Origin: JAHBNG01 sp039028975
GTDB taxonomy: Bacteria; Chloroflexota; Anaerolineae; Caldilineales; Caldilineaceae
Reading direction: 5' to 3'
Assembly (NCBI GenBank): GCA_039028975.1
Contig: JBCCHB010000002.1
Location: 181,725-245,724, forward strand
DNA: 64,000 nucleotides
Under the pieces are notes generated by a model that saw nothing but the letters and a program-made list of their open reading frames with translations, was not told the DNA's origin and made no database searches. Positions 1 through 8,784 of the stretch are shown one piece after another. Position numbers and translations under genes: made by a program. Within the stretch, counting starts at the first letter, position 1; every line of letters begins with the position of its first letter.

Positions 1-1267
1 ATAACGAAATATGGCGCAGTACGATCAAATGCCTTTGTATTTGTTCAGATAAGACATCTTCATAGCCAGCAACAAACCTATCCCAAATTTGGACTGTGGC
101 TGGTGATCTTAAAATATCATCAGGATTGCTAACTAGATTTTCTCCAACAGCATGAGCAACTCTGGGAGAGCCTGTACACCACATCGCCCAATGTGATGCA
201 TGGTGTCGATACATCTCAGGTAAATAGCTATTGATAATTGATTCAATTTGCTCATCTAGAAGAAGTGGACATTGATGTACTTTCATTTGTGCATCAGAAC
301 TATTGTCTGGGCCATGATCTATGGTGATGAGTGTGCATTTATCTGAATGGGATTTCAAAGAGTTCCATATAGATGCCTTCTCTTTATCAGGACATTCATC
401 AACTACCAAAATTACATAAAGGCTTTTGTCTGCTCGTATAATTTCATTTAATAATTGGCTACGCTGGAAATCTTCAGAATGTCTAACATAAATAACAGAT
501 GGTGATAAATCATCAGCAGATAAAGCTTCTAACGCAAGCCTACTTTTCCCAATACCTGGTTCTCCAATAAGCCTAATATGATGTATATGGCCTGAGCGTA
601 CTTCATCTTGTATGGTAGAAATAAGTAAGTGCTGCTGGTCGCCTAACTTCACTTCTGTCTGCATATCAGCATTTTTGCTCCACACTTCCAACGTTTGAAA
701 CACATAATCTGATTTATTCAGAATCTTCATACAAAGTGAAGGATACTTTATTAATAGACCTATTAAATGTGATTGTCCCCATACAGCAATATCAGCGTTC
801 TCAACGCCACATTTAGAGAAACAGTCTCGCAAGAGAGACTTTGCATTTTTGATCTGTTCTGGAGTTGGGTCCACTCCAAAGCAGACAACAACATACCGCA
901 TTGATTCTTCTAAACACTCTTTTATTCCCGAGTTGAGGTTTTCGATCTTGATCTCAGCGGTTGACTTCCCAAAGAGTTCTTTTACTACTTGGTTTCTCTG
1001 CCACGGCTTAAAGCTTGTTCCGGCTTTTATCTGAAAACGAGTACCAGCCACTATTAAAAGGTCGTCGGTTGCACTTTCTATCTGATCATCTATGGATGCA
1101 TCAATACCACCGTCCTTGACTGTAATATCTCCAGAGATGTGAACTTTTGTTACTGGAATACCGTGATCTCTTGCACTACACCAAAGTAAGTCACGAAAAA
1201 TAATAACAGCTTGCTCTGATGATAATTTAGATAAATCATCAGTGGTCAGGGTGAATAGAGTATTCAT
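1..1267 (-). CDS. Nuclease-STAND NTPase, defence-like, partial (runs off the left edge)
   Basis: An open frame starts at the ATG at 1267-1265 and stays open for 422 codons to the window edge, so the C-terminus is missing. Residues 1-130 look like a PD-(D/E)xK nuclease of the Mrr/DUF4297 kind: GGIDA at 53-57 supplies the acidic residue (D56) and FQIKAG at 78-83 supplies the Q-x-K pair. Residues 235-242 (GEPGIGKS) are a P-loop, and LYVILVVDEC at 283-292 is a Walker B strand. A nuclease effector in front of a STAND-type ATPase is the plan of several antiviral sensors (Avs and related), in which the missing C-terminal region would be the sensor. The nuclease and ATPase motifs are seen; the antiphage role is inferred. 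No convincing Shine-Dalgarno precedes the ATG. Transcription is divergent from the gene at 1623. Confidence 0.75.
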   Translation of the reverse strand, partial: MNTLFTLTTDDLSKLSSEQAVIIFRDLLWCSARDHGIPVTKVHISGDITVKDGGIDASIDDQIESATDDLLIVAGTRFQIKAGTSFKPWQRNQVVKELFGKSTAEIKIENLNSGIKECLEESMRYVVVCFGVDPTPEQIKNAKSLLRDCFSKCGVENADIAVWGQSHLIGLLIKYPSLCMKILNKSDYVFQTLEVWSKNADMQTEVKLGDQQHLLISTIQDEVRSGHIHHIRLIGEPGIGKSRLALEALSADDLSPSVIYVRHSEDFQRSQLLNEIIRADKSLYVILVVDECPDKEKASIWNSLKSHSDKCTLITIDHGPDNSSDAQMKVHQCPLLLDEQIESIINSYLPEMYRHHASHWAMWCTGSPRVAHAVGENLVSNPDDILRSPATVQIWDRFVAGYEDVLSEQIQRHLIVLRHISL

Positions 1268-1622
1268 AGAAAATAAATTCAGAGATAATTAAGTTTGTCT
1301 AAATATCAGTACTGCATAGCCATTTTAGCAAATAATCTCTGAGAAAAAATAAAATAGTAATATTTTGATAAATTCTTAATTGGCTAAAATATTGGCAAAA
1401 CAAGTCGAATGCCCCAGTGCCTCTACAATTTCTGTCTCATTTCAAAACGAGACAGAAACAGGATAATTGTCATACCTTAGATGAGTGAGGGTTCTATGCG
1501 ATGAGGCTTTCTTCATCATATATAACCATAATTTTTTGAGGTTGCCAATTTAGTGACACATACTGACGAAAATCTGCTTTGGATGTTCAAGGATGTTTTG
1601 ATGTGTGAGGTGGAGTAAAGTA
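1268..1622. other. Non-coding divergent intergenic region
   Basis: This stretch separates the left-edge defence-like gene from the next + strand gene. It is AT-rich. The only clear structure is the perfect 10-bp inverted repeat at 1429-1458, listed separately. I see no convincing sigma-70 promoter. Confidence 0.6.
1429..1458. repeat. Perfect inverted repeat, candidate operator
   Basis: TTTCTGTCTC at 1429-1438 is exactly complementary to GAGACAGAAA at 1449-1458, with a 10-nt spacer. No T-run follows on either strand, so an intrinsic terminator is unlikely. It lies between two divergent genes, where a regulator could act on both. The regulator is unknown. Confidence 0.5.
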
Positions 1623-2342
1623 GTGGCTTTCAGAAGAATTGTTCAGGTTTTCAAAAACATCGGAATAATAGCAGGTGCTATTGCAAGTGTTCTGAGTATC
1701 TTTAGCGTTTTTTTCTTATCACACTGGACTGACCCTCACATAACCATCGTAAATAGATTGGCAATGCCAGTTGTTGTTACCTTAAACTCAGGTGTTACAA
1801 AAACAATTGCAGCAGAGTCATACATAACGATTGCCGTGGATAGCTACCCATTAGACGTCCACTACAGTGTCTCAAACCCAGTCCTATATAGTAGAGTAAT
1901 GGGAGATGAACTTAGGAGGTGGATACATCAGGTAGAAAACGGTGAGACAGTCTATGTTACAAACGACAATGGCTTTGGTAAGTGGCCAAAATATTTCAGC
2001 CCAGCTATCACGAATAACACCAGTGCCAAATGTTCAGTTGTGGTAAATGATGGATGGGCTAGCGAAAACGATCCTAATATCCTAATTAGTCCAGGTGCTT
2101 CTTATCAGCTAGGATACTACAAACTATATACCAATTCAAACATTGTTTTTAGATGTGAAGATGGAAGAACAACTTTCTTTGGTGACCATCCATCGCTAGG
2201 GAGAAGTCCGAGGTTGTATTCACTAACCAAATCGGGCAGCGGGGTTGCAGATGTCTACATAGATCCACAGGACATTTCTTTTGTACTAGAATCATTTTGG
2301 AAGATTTTACCAAACGAGATTCTATTCCAGCTAGAAAAGTAA
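1623..2342 (+). CDS. Membrane-anchored protein of unknown function
   Basis: About 239 residues. I chose the GTG at 1623 because GAGGTGGAG lies 8-16 nt upstream; an in-frame GTG at 1605 would add six residues but overlaps that ribosome-binding site. A hydrophobic segment near residues 11-32 (IGIIAGAIASVLSIFSVFFL) is a signal anchor. The rest is rich in beta-forming residues and probably extracytoplasmic. Three cysteines (in AKCSV, FRCED) could be structural. I do not recognise the family. It is the only + strand gene between the divergent defence-like gene and the convergent gene at 2490. Confidence 0.6.
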   Translation: MAFRRIVQVFKNIGIIAGAIASVLSIFSVFFLSHWTDPHITIVNRLAMPVVVTLNSGVTKTIAAESYITIAVDSYPLDVHYSVSNPVLYSRVMGDELRRWIHQVENGETVYVTNDNGFGKWPKYFSPAITNNTSAKCSVVVNDGWASENDPNILISPGASYQLGYYKLYTNSNIVFRCEDGRTTFFGDHPSLGRSPRLYSLTKSGSGVADVYIDPQDISFVLESFWKILPNEILFQLEK

Positions 2343-2489
2343 ACTCTTCTAAAGAGACACTTTCATGCCAGATTTCTGCTACCACTTTACACAAGACCAT
2401 ACTTCCAAATTGGACACTATGCAAAGCATTTTATGCTAGGGCAGTGCCGATAAACCTATCTGCCACACCTCTGGTAGGCATGGTTCTAC

Positions 2490-2936
2490 CTAAAATAACG
2501 GCACCGCCCCGTTCATAATTTCATCCACAGCCACCATCGGAATCACCACAACCCCATCACTGTCATCAATATTACTCAACATAGTATCAATATATCCCTC
2601 AGCCTCAGTTCGCAGCCTCGTATCAGCCTGTAATGAATGGTCGATAGTAAAGCTGGATTTATCCACTGCCAGGAGTGTTTCAGCTCCATTGACGATCACA
2701 TAAGTGTTGCCAGAAATTTCTTCAACAGAATATCCATCGACGAGCCGAATCGTTATTTCTCTGTTCTCGCTTACTAATGGAAAGCCGATTCCAGCCTGTG
2801 AAAATGTTTGGTCGAGATATGAAATGACTCTATCAGTTGTATTAGTCACATCGAGGTACACAGCACCCAAAACTGTTAGTGCTATTTGAGAGAAGATTAT
2901 CCATGCAACGATGAGCGAAAATTTGGTCGATTTCAT
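2490..2936 (-). CDS. Small secreted or membrane-anchored protein of unknown function
   Basis: 148 residues. The start at 2936 is supported by AAGGTG seven bases upstream. An N-terminal hydrophobic stretch (residues 8-27) is a signal peptide or anchor. The remainder is acidic and mixed alpha/beta, with no cysteines and no motif I recognise. It is convergent with the gene at 1623; the two stop codons are about 150 bp apart. Confidence 0.55.
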   Translation of the reverse strand: MKSTKFSLIVAWIIFSQIALTVLGAVYLDVTNTTDRVISYLDQTFSQAGIGFPLVSENREITIRLVDGYSVEEISGNTYVIVNGAETLLAVDKSSFTIDHSLQADTRLRTEAEGYIDTMLSNIDDSDGVVVIPMVAVDEIMNGAVPLF

Positions 2937-3157
2937 GGCATCACCTTGGCAGCTATTGAAACAGCAATGAAGTAGTTCAAGATGATTTTAGTCTTTTTTG
3001 CTGCATCGTGCATCGGCGTTTCGTTGTATGGTGGTAGTGGGTAGCAGCCCAAATCAACCGTATCTTCAAAACCAAAACTACGTCATACAAATAGGAAGCA
3101 AAGCTCTCACCTCGCTTCTCTTTTCCTGTTCTTTTTATGCACCCTCATACATTAGCA

Positions 3158-3190
3158 AGCAACCTTTAATTTAGGGTTGCTATTTGATTT
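3158..3190 (+). terminator. Hairpin upstream of the 3245 gene, terminator-like
   Basis: AGCAACC at 3158-3164 pairs with GGTTGCT at 3175-3181, followed by a moderately T-rich stretch (ATTTGATTTTC). It sits 55 bp ahead of the next + strand start rather than directly behind a + strand gene, so it could be an attenuator. The T-run is weak. Confidence 0.35.
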
Positions 3191-3244
3191 TCTCAGAGAG
3201 TGAGATTATTTCAGGCAGTATATTTAGAGGATGTAGTAGTAATC

Positions 3245-4504
3245 ATGAATGAACAAACAAGTGCAGAGGGTAAGGGTTATATCATTGCTGTAGTTGTAGC
3301 GATAATCGGCTTAATTGGTGTCATATTTCTGGGTTTCATGACATGGAGAGGTCCAGTGGACTCGGCCAAAGTTCCAATAGATGCGACAATGACCGCTGAG
3401 TCAAAAGGAGCTGAGGCTATTGCTTCGACACAGACCGCCGAGTCAATTGAAAAAATGATTCAAGAAGGTATTGCAGCCACACAAGCAGCATCGACGCCTC
3501 TTGCTCAAATGACTTCTACTGAGGCAACAAGTACCGCTACGCCAGATATAGAAGCCACACAAAGCTATTTAAGCACTCAAGTAACCCAGAGTGTGCAAGC
3601 AACAATGGCAGTACATTTAGAAGATACTAAACAAGCGGAATTAGCTGAACAGCAGACTAGAGAATCAAGACCTACAACTACTCCAACTGAGATGCCACTG
3701 ACTCCAACACCCACGAATACGATTACACCTGTAGCAACAAGCACCGCTACAAAAGCGCCGACATCTACCAGTACTGCTACTCCACGACCAACCAGTACAC
3801 CTACTGCAACTAGAGTACAGGCAAGCAGTAATTTCAGGTTTTACGATAAAAACACAGGGGGAACTGTTGATATTGGTTCATCTACTTGGAAAGAAAATTT
3901 TAGCAGCGACCTTCACCCTGGATGGATCTTGGGTGAACGATGGACTATTGTAAAGGACGCTCTTACTCTAACTAGTCTGGGCGATGAGTTGAAATCAAGC
4001 ACATTAGCTTATTTGCCTGTGTTAGTTGGACAGGATTATGAATTTTCTTTTGATGTAGAATGGGAAAATCGTGAAAGTGACATAGGATTTAGTTTTGGTG
4101 AAATCAGAAGCTCAAATCATCAGTATTTTGAAAATACTCAATACATCGAAGAGCCGACTTTCGTTATGGTGCGCTCCTGGGTTAGTAGTGCTACATACTG
4201 CGATTTTGATTTAAAGATCAGCAAAAGAGATGTTGATGGATTTGTTGATCTGGATTCTTCTCACGAAAGGTTAAGAAAATGCACTATTCCGGAAGATATA
4301 AAATTTAAACTTATAGTCACAGGCGGACACTACCAAATTCAAGTGGATGGTGAAAATGTCACCGAATTTCGAGAAGTTAGAAACGTGGATAATTCTGAGC
4401 TAAAGGCTCTATTTTTTCAAATCAGTATCTCAACTGATCATAAACAATACCTTGGGAGAATGGGTATTCCCTTTATAGATAATATCGAAATAAAACTGCG
4501 CTAG
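3245..4504 (+). CDS. Membrane-anchored Thr/Pro-linker protein with a C-terminal beta-sandwich-like domain
   Basis: About 419 residues from the ATG at 3245; AGAGGAT lies some 11 nt upstream, and an in-frame GTG at 3200 has no better site. Residues 8-32 form one transmembrane helix. Residues 40-130 are rich in Ala, Thr, Glu and Gln with a recurring ATQ(A/S) pattern, probably helical. Residues 140-195 are a Thr-Pro linker (TPTPTNTITP, TSTSTATPRPTSTPT). The C-terminal 210 residues resemble concanavalin-like or DUF1080-type jelly-roll domains (LHPGWILGERWTIVKDALTL; YEFSFDVEW; FKLIVTGGHYQIQVDG). This looks like a surface protein with a carbohydrate- or ligand-binding head on a stalk. The domain call is by pattern only. 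Confidence 0.65.
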   Translation: MNEQTSAEGKGYIIAVVVAIIGLIGVIFLGFMTWRGPVDSAKVPIDATMTAESKGAEAIASTQTAESIEKMIQEGIAATQAASTPLAQMTSTEATSTATPDIEATQSYLSTQVTQSVQATMAVHLEDTKQAELAEQQTRESRPTTTPTEMPLTPTPTNTITPVATSTATKAPTSTSTATPRPTSTPTATRVQASSNFRFYDKNTGGTVDIGSSTWKENFSSDLHPGWILGERWTIVKDALTLTSLGDELKSSTLAYLPVLVGQDYEFSFDVEWENRESDIGFSFGEIRSSNHQYFENTQYIEEPTFVMVRSWVSSATYCDFDLKISKRDVDGFVDLDSSHERLRKCTIPEDIKFKLIVTGGHYQIQVDGENVTEFREVRNVDNSELKALFFQISISTDHKQYLGRMGIPFIDNIEIKLR

Positions 4505-4817
4505 CCGTTTGTCCATAAATAGAAATCGGGTGTGGGGAGTGTCTTTTGATATCACCTCCTCAATCCACCTCCCAAGCTCAGTATTGGGTAGGAACACATG
4601 TCAAAAAATGCTCCAGTTCTGTACCATTCATATGGTGTGTATGTGGAGATTCTATCTAAGATCTCGTCATCAAGATTGAATGGCGAAAAAGTTTATAACA
4701 GAAAAGCGTCTCCAAAAATTGTAGAAGACGCATCCATTGCCTTGCCCCAGATAAAACAGCAAGGCAAAATTTAGTAGGTCAAATGCATGTGAGCCAAACT
4801 ATAGTGGTATGTATTTG
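4505..4817. other. Non-coding region between convergent genes, two hairpins
   Basis: The + strand gene ending at 4504 and the - strand gene ending at 4818 converge here. Two inverted repeats are visible: GCGTCT/AGACGC at about 4704-4731, and TTGCCTTGC (4737-4745) with GCAAGGCAA (4759-4767). Neither has a strong T-run, but the second is a plausible bidirectional terminator. Confidence 0.5.
4737..4772. terminator. Possible bidirectional terminator
   Basis: A perfect 9-bp stem (TTGCCTTGC / GCAAGGCAA) with a 13-nt loop lies just beyond the stop of the - strand gene at 4818. The + strand continues AATTTAG; the - strand has no T-run. The location supports a terminator more than the sequence does. 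Confidence 0.4.
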
Positions 4818-6020
4818 TTACCTCAGTTCAAAAGCACGAACTCCATTTATCTCAATATATCCGTTGCTGCTATCAGTGGTATGGAGCATAACTGGTAGCG
4901 GGAGTGTCTCACAACTTGAATCTTTAATCTGTTGGGCTTCCTCTTCACTAACAGCAATTGCTACAATTGTGATCGGATTTGTTTCATAAGAAACATGGAG
5001 ATTCATATAGATAGAGCCGTTGCCATCGATCTCAATTTCGTCAATTGCACTCAATGGTCTTCTATCACGAATGTCGTGGAAACGAAACTCAACAGGGGTA
5101 ATGCTAACTCCATAACTCCCATAACACATCCAGTTTGAATTCATATCACTACAATCGCTAGGAATTTTCCCTTGAACTACCTTTGGAAACACGTCAAAGC
5201 AGGAAGTACTTTCATCTAACCGGATTAACACAGGGAATAGAGGTTTAGCGTGAACTGTAAGTAGTTTGGATTCAGATGAATTAACTACATTACCTGCTGC
5301 ATCAAGGGTCTTAACAGTGATTTCATACTCACCAGCGTTTGACAACGACGTTTGGTATTTCCAACGGTTATTTGCATTTGCATTTGTAATTCCGTGAACT
5401 TCACCGTTTATTACCAATTGTAAATCATTGCCTGGGTCAGCTTTTCCTTCCAGATCAAGATTTCCAGCGAATAGCGCAGTTGTCGGTTGATTTATAGTTG
5501 GGGTTGAGTACTCAACTGTGGGATCATCGACTTTGATGGTATCCTGATCAGACGGTTGCAAGACTGTTACTTCGCCACTAGGTGATGCTGTCTGCGGACC
5601 GTTTAACTGTCCCCTTGTTATTGCAGTAAACGCTGTATTACCGACAAACACTAAAAATAAAACTACTGAGAGTCGAGTTGTCGTCCTTTTTGTTATTTGA
5701 ACTGATCTTTGTCTAGCTAGTTCTTCAATTGTGACCTGTGGGTTGTCTTTAAGCGCCGCTGCTTCTTCAGGGGAGTATTTGAGAGATTTCAGTAACTCTT
5801 CTCGGAAATTACTTAGTTGCTTTTTGTCAGCTTCAATTAGCAATCGTTTCAATCTGCGCTTTTGCCACCAATCTTGTACTGCAAATATGGTGAGCGCAGT
5901 CAATACACCACCGAAATATCCAGATAGGCTATCCTTTAAGATAGGAATCAAATATAGCCATGCGTTCTGCAGGTCGGAGAAGAACTTGTGAAAATACGCA
6001 CCTAATGTTTGTGGATTCAT
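4818..6020 (-). CDS. Two-helix membrane protein with an Ig-like extracytoplasmic domain
   Basis: 400 residues. The start at 6020 is preceded by GGAGT with a 6-nt spacer. A hydrophobic stretch near residues 32-48, then a charged, probably cytoplasmic segment (residues 50-110, with QDWWQKRRLKRLL), then a second membrane helix near 116-133. Beyond it is an acidic region and a domain resembling bacterial Ig-like folds (LEGKADPGNDLQLVINGEV; GEYEITVKTLDAAGNVVNSS). The C-terminal 130 residues contain four cysteines and are unassigned. It lies 27 bp after the stop of the 7157-6048 gene on the same strand, so the two probably form an operon. Function unknown. Confidence 0.65.
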   Translation of the reverse strand: MNPQTLGAYFHKFFSDLQNAWLYLIPILKDSLSGYFGGVLTALTIFAVQDWWQKRRLKRLLIEADKKQLSNFREELLKSLKYSPEEAAALKDNPQVTIEELARQRSVQITKRTTTRLSVVLFLVFVGNTAFTAITRGQLNGPQTASPSGEVTVLQPSDQDTIKVDDPTVEYSTPTINQPTTALFAGNLDLEGKADPGNDLQLVINGEVHGITNANANNRWKYQTSLSNAGEYEITVKTLDAAGNVVNSSESKLLTVHAKPLFPVLIRLDESTSCFDVFPKVVQGKIPSDCSDMNSNWMCYGSYGVSITPVEFRFHDIRDRRPLSAIDEIEIDGNGSIYMNLHVSYETNPITIVAIAVSEEEAQQIKDSSCETLPLPVMLHTTDSSNGYIEINGVRAFELR

Positions 6021-6047
6021 TATAGACTCCCGTTACCTATTGCAAGC

Positions 6048-7157
6048 TCAGTGTAAGGAACTTCCTTTTTTGTCAAGCAGCCATAAGTAGTAATAGTCTT
6101 GATTCAGTAGCTCATTCCTCTTCTGAATATTTTCTTGAAGAGCTTTCAAAAGCAGATAAAATCCTCCCCCAGCACCAAGCACTTCTTGCCAAGTTTCAAG
6201 TACGGCGCTGTTAATAGCTATGAGAGTTGCAGTAACTGAGATTATTATCGCCCCAGAAGCATCTATAGCTGTTTTAGTTCTTAGACCCTTAATGTCAGAA
6301 CTTATCGACTTTACTCCTTTGAGTAGATCTAGCTTTATTTGCTCTAAATTTTTCTCACGATGCTCACTTGACTGGTTACTATCTATTTCTGATAGTTTTT
6401 GTCGTAAGAATACTCGGAATATATCAAATTGAGATTTCTCATCGGCAGTAATTGAACTAAAATCTTTCAAACTCACGTTATCAATGACCGGAATCTCTAA
6501 GGACAATATATGCCTGATATAGTTAGACTTAACATGGTTTTTAGTCCTCAAGTCAACGATTCCTCTCTCCTTGATGATGGCGTCAATGATCGGATCGAGA
6601 GAATGTGAGCTTTTGTAACGCTCTGCCATTCGCTTATCAAATTCTCTTTTATTTGGGCGTCTATGATAATTAGCGAATTTGTTTATCTCTCTTTTGAAAC
6701 GGGGAATGTAGATCAAATTCCCACTTTTGAGAAGATCTTGACAATCAACCAACCACTTTCCGATACTACCAAGACTTGAGCAATCCAAATAGAATGATGT
6801 ATCTGTAATCAGCCCCCGCAAGCCTGGGTCCATATCACTTCGTCCGCTTCGGTGGTCACGTTCACTATGAAAATCGATGAAATTATTTGTGTTATGGCTG
6901 AGTATTCCAGTATCAGAAATGATGGGCAGGCGCTTTGTTAAATACTCAAATGAAGATTGATCTGAAGCAATCGAGATATTATTGTTTAGACCATCCGACT
7001 TCTTTAGATCATCCATTGCCGAGCTACCATTCATGATGCTAGTCAGATAGCTCCGAGCAACAGCCTCATGAGAAAGCTTAGAATCTAACTTCTTGAAAAA
7101 CTCTATGTTGTGTTTCTTGAGGGAATCCATACGGGAATCGATCTCCAATCCTACCAT
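6048..7157 (-). CDS. Unknown protein with C-terminal membrane segments
   Basis: 369 residues; the ATG at 7157 has no obvious ribosome-binding site, and a second in-frame ATG at 7130 follows GGAG at about 12 nt. The N-terminal 270 residues are charged and soluble-looking, with an RP-x-KREFDKRMAER basic helix and several conserved-looking Asp residues (ITDTSFYLDCSS could be the start of a PIN-like fold, but the remaining acidic residues are not clear). Residues ~300-345 form one or two hydrophobic helices (GAIIISVTATLIAI; GAGGGFYLLLKAL). It is first in a two-gene unit with 6020-4818. Function unassigned. Confidence 0.6.
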   Translation of the reverse strand: MVGLEIDSRMDSLKKHNIEFFKKLDSKLSHEAVARSYLTSIMNGSSAMDDLKKSDGLNNNISIASDQSSFEYLTKRLPIISDTGILSHNTNNFIDFHSERDHRSGRSDMDPGLRGLITDTSFYLDCSSLGSIGKWLVDCQDLLKSGNLIYIPRFKREINKFANYHRRPNKREFDKRMAERYKSSHSLDPIIDAIIKERGIVDLRTKNHVKSNYIRHILSLEIPVIDNVSLKDFSSITADEKSQFDIFRVFLRQKLSEIDSNQSSEHREKNLEQIKLDLLKGVKSISSDIKGLRTKTAIDASGAIIISVTATLIAINSAVLETWQEVLGAGGGFYLLLKALQENIQKRNELLNQDYYYLWLLDKKGSSLH

Positions 7158-7355
7158 GCACTGTTTTTGTAATTAGGCTGAATAGTGGGCAGCAAAAGAA
7201 CCATGATTAAAGTCTTCGTAGTTCAAATCTTTGATCATGGGACACTTCTTCTATATTTTGTATCAATATATCCTGATCCAAGCGACTGAACCTGACATTT
7301 GGTACACACCAGACTGACTAAATCATGAAGCGGTTTACTAGCCGATCAAATTTAC

Positions 7356-7559
7356 TCAATCTTTATCTTGCATCAACTTTTCCAATCCTTTCTTTATAGA
7401 TAGTGAATCATCAGTCTCAATTTCTGCCGTAAGCTCAAAGATCATGTGTAGAATGGTCTTCCGTTCACTGCTCCTCTCAAAGCCCAGCCTTGCTCTGCTT
7501 ACCTCCCAATATGGATCTACTTTGACCTCATCATCGAGTGATGCCTTCCACTCGCCATA
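7356..7559 (-). pseudogene. C-terminal fragment of a gene split by the IS3-type element
   Basis: A - strand frame runs from about 7559 to a TGA at 7358-7356 (about 67 codons, containing DDEVKVDPYWEVSRARLGFE). It has no start of its own: the codon before it is TAG, at the edge of the insertion element. Its composition fits a genuine acidic, helical C-terminus, and it lies in line with the - strand frame on the other side of the element (8785-9136). I read the two as one former gene of about 185 residues. The joined frame works only if about 4 nt at the junction are discounted, so the exact original sequence is uncertain. Confidence 0.5.
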
Positions 7560-7606
7560 CTATACTGTACCCCAAAAACTAGACAATGGTTTAAGATCAA
7601 AAGTAT

Positions 7607-7897
7607 ATGAAAAAAGCACGAAGGAATCACTCAGCCTCGTTTAAGGCGAAAGTAGCACTGGAAGCACTCAGGGGTGAAAAAACAATGGCTCAGCTTACCA
7701 GTGACTTTGGAGTTCACTCAACTCAGATTAAGGCTTGGAAAACGAGGCTTGTATCAGGTTTACCAGAAATTTTTTTAGATAAACGAAAAAAAGATCATGA
7801 GGATTTCCAAAAACTCATCGAGCGACTATACAAGCATATTGGTAAGAAGGAAGACCAGATAGACTGGTTAAAAAAAAAGATTGAGCTTTTTGAGTAG
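7607..7897 (+). CDS. IS3 transposase OrfA (HTH subunit)
   Basis: 96 residues. The N-terminal half is the HTH_Tnp_1 fold of IS3 OrfA (FKAKVALEALRGEKTMAQLT, then a recognition helix around VHSTQIKAWK). The C-terminal half is a leucine-zipper-like helix (KLIERLYKHIGKKEDQIDWL) that mediates OrfA multimerisation in this family. It ends in a nine-A tract (7870-7878) that overlaps the start of OrfB. OrfB lies in the +1 (equivalently -2) frame, not the usual -1. Confidence 0.88.
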   Translation: MKKARRNHSASFKAKVALEALRGEKTMAQLTSDFGVHSTQIKAWKTRLVSGLPEIFLDKRKKDHEDFQKLIERLYKHIGKKEDQIDWLKKKIELFE

Positions 7898-8750
7898 TTC
7901 TCTCACAACCCGGGAAAGAATAGACCGGTTGGTTGGGGATACAAACCAAATGCCGCTGAGTCAGCAAGCACAGTACCTGGGGATATCAAGACAGAGTCTG
8001 TATTATCAACCAACACCTGTCTGCGCCAAAGAGCTAGAAATCAAGCATCAAATTGATGAGATATATACCAGGTGGCCCTTTTATGGAGTAAGAAAAATAA
8101 CACACGAATTAATACAACTGAGAAAGGAGGCAATAAATCATAAACGAGTAGCCAGATACATGAGGGAAATGGGCTTGCAAGCAGTCTGTCCCAAACCAAA
8201 CTTGAGCAAGAATACAAAGGTGCACCCAGTGTTTCCATACTTACTCAGGGACGCAGCAGCAGGTTATCCCAACCATGTCTGGGGAACAGATATTACCTAC
8301 ATCAGAATGCCACAGGGGTTTGTGTACCTAGTAGCATTTCTTGACTGGTTTTCACGGTTTGTACTCTCTTGGAAGATATCACTTACTCTGGAGTGTCAGT
8401 TTGTCATTGATGCTGCTAGAGAGGCCATTACTCGTTTTGGAAACCCAGGAATAAGCAATTCAGATCAGGGAGTACAGTTCACAAGTGTAGACTACCTTTC
8501 CGTCTGGGATCAAGATTGCACACAGATCAGTATGGACGGTAGGGGTAGATGTATGGATAATATTTTTACTGAGAGATTGTGGCGGAGTGTGAAATATGAG
8601 GAGGTCTACCTCAAATCATATGCTACTCCAGCAGAAGCAGCTCAGAGTATCAGCGACTATTTTGAGTTTTATAATTATCAGAGAATTCACCAATCGCTGA
8701 ACTACAAGACACCAGCCGACGTTTATTTTACAGAAAGGAATGGTTCTTAA
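7881..8750 (+). CDS. IS3 transposase OrfB (DDE integrase subunit)
   Basis: About 289 residues from TTG 7881; the conserved part begins near MPLSQQAQYLGISRQSLYYQ. It has an HTH_21 segment (FYGVRKITHEL) and an rve-type integrase core. The catalytic triad is readable: D in WGTDITYI, D in SNSDQGVQFT, and E in NIFTERLWRSVKYEE. The end (YNYQRIHQSLNYKTPADVYF) is the standard IS3 C-terminus. The frame is intact, so the element could be active if an OrfAB fusion is made by recoding or transcript slippage at the A9 tract. Confidence 0.9.
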   Translation: MSFLSSSLTTRERIDRLVGDTNQMPLSQQAQYLGISRQSLYYQPTPVCAKELEIKHQIDEIYTRWPFYGVRKITHELIQLRKEAINHKRVARYMREMGLQAVCPKPNLSKNTKVHPVFPYLLRDAAAGYPNHVWGTDITYIRMPQGFVYLVAFLDWFSRFVLSWKISLTLECQFVIDAAREAITRFGNPGISNSDQGVQFTSVDYLSVWDQDCTQISMDGRGRCMDNIFTERLWRSVKYEEVYLKSYATPAEAAQSISDYFEFYNYQRIHQSLNYKTPADVYFTERNGS

Positions 8751-8784
8751 ACCCGTCGGTTTTGTGTCTAGACATTGGGGTACA

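Larger units (their letters stand above)
7566..8784 (+). mobile_element. IS3-family insertion sequence, 1219 bp
   Basis: Imperfect 20-bp terminal inverted repeats bound it: TGTACCCCAAAAACTAGACA at 7566-7585, and on the other strand TGTACCCCAATGTCTAGACA ending at 8784; 17 of 20 positions match. The element carries the two overlapping frames usual for IS3. No clean target duplication abuts the ends: TATAC sits directly left (7561-7565), and TATAC recurs on the right only after three extra bases (8788-8792). That fits either a decayed duplication or an imprecise junction. It has split the gene now seen at 7356-7559 and 8785-9136. Confidence 0.9.

Noticed and set aside
7444..7644. A + strand frame of 66 codons running into the IS3 left end
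   Set aside because: It is antisense to the better-supported C-terminal gene fragment and crosses the IS boundary.
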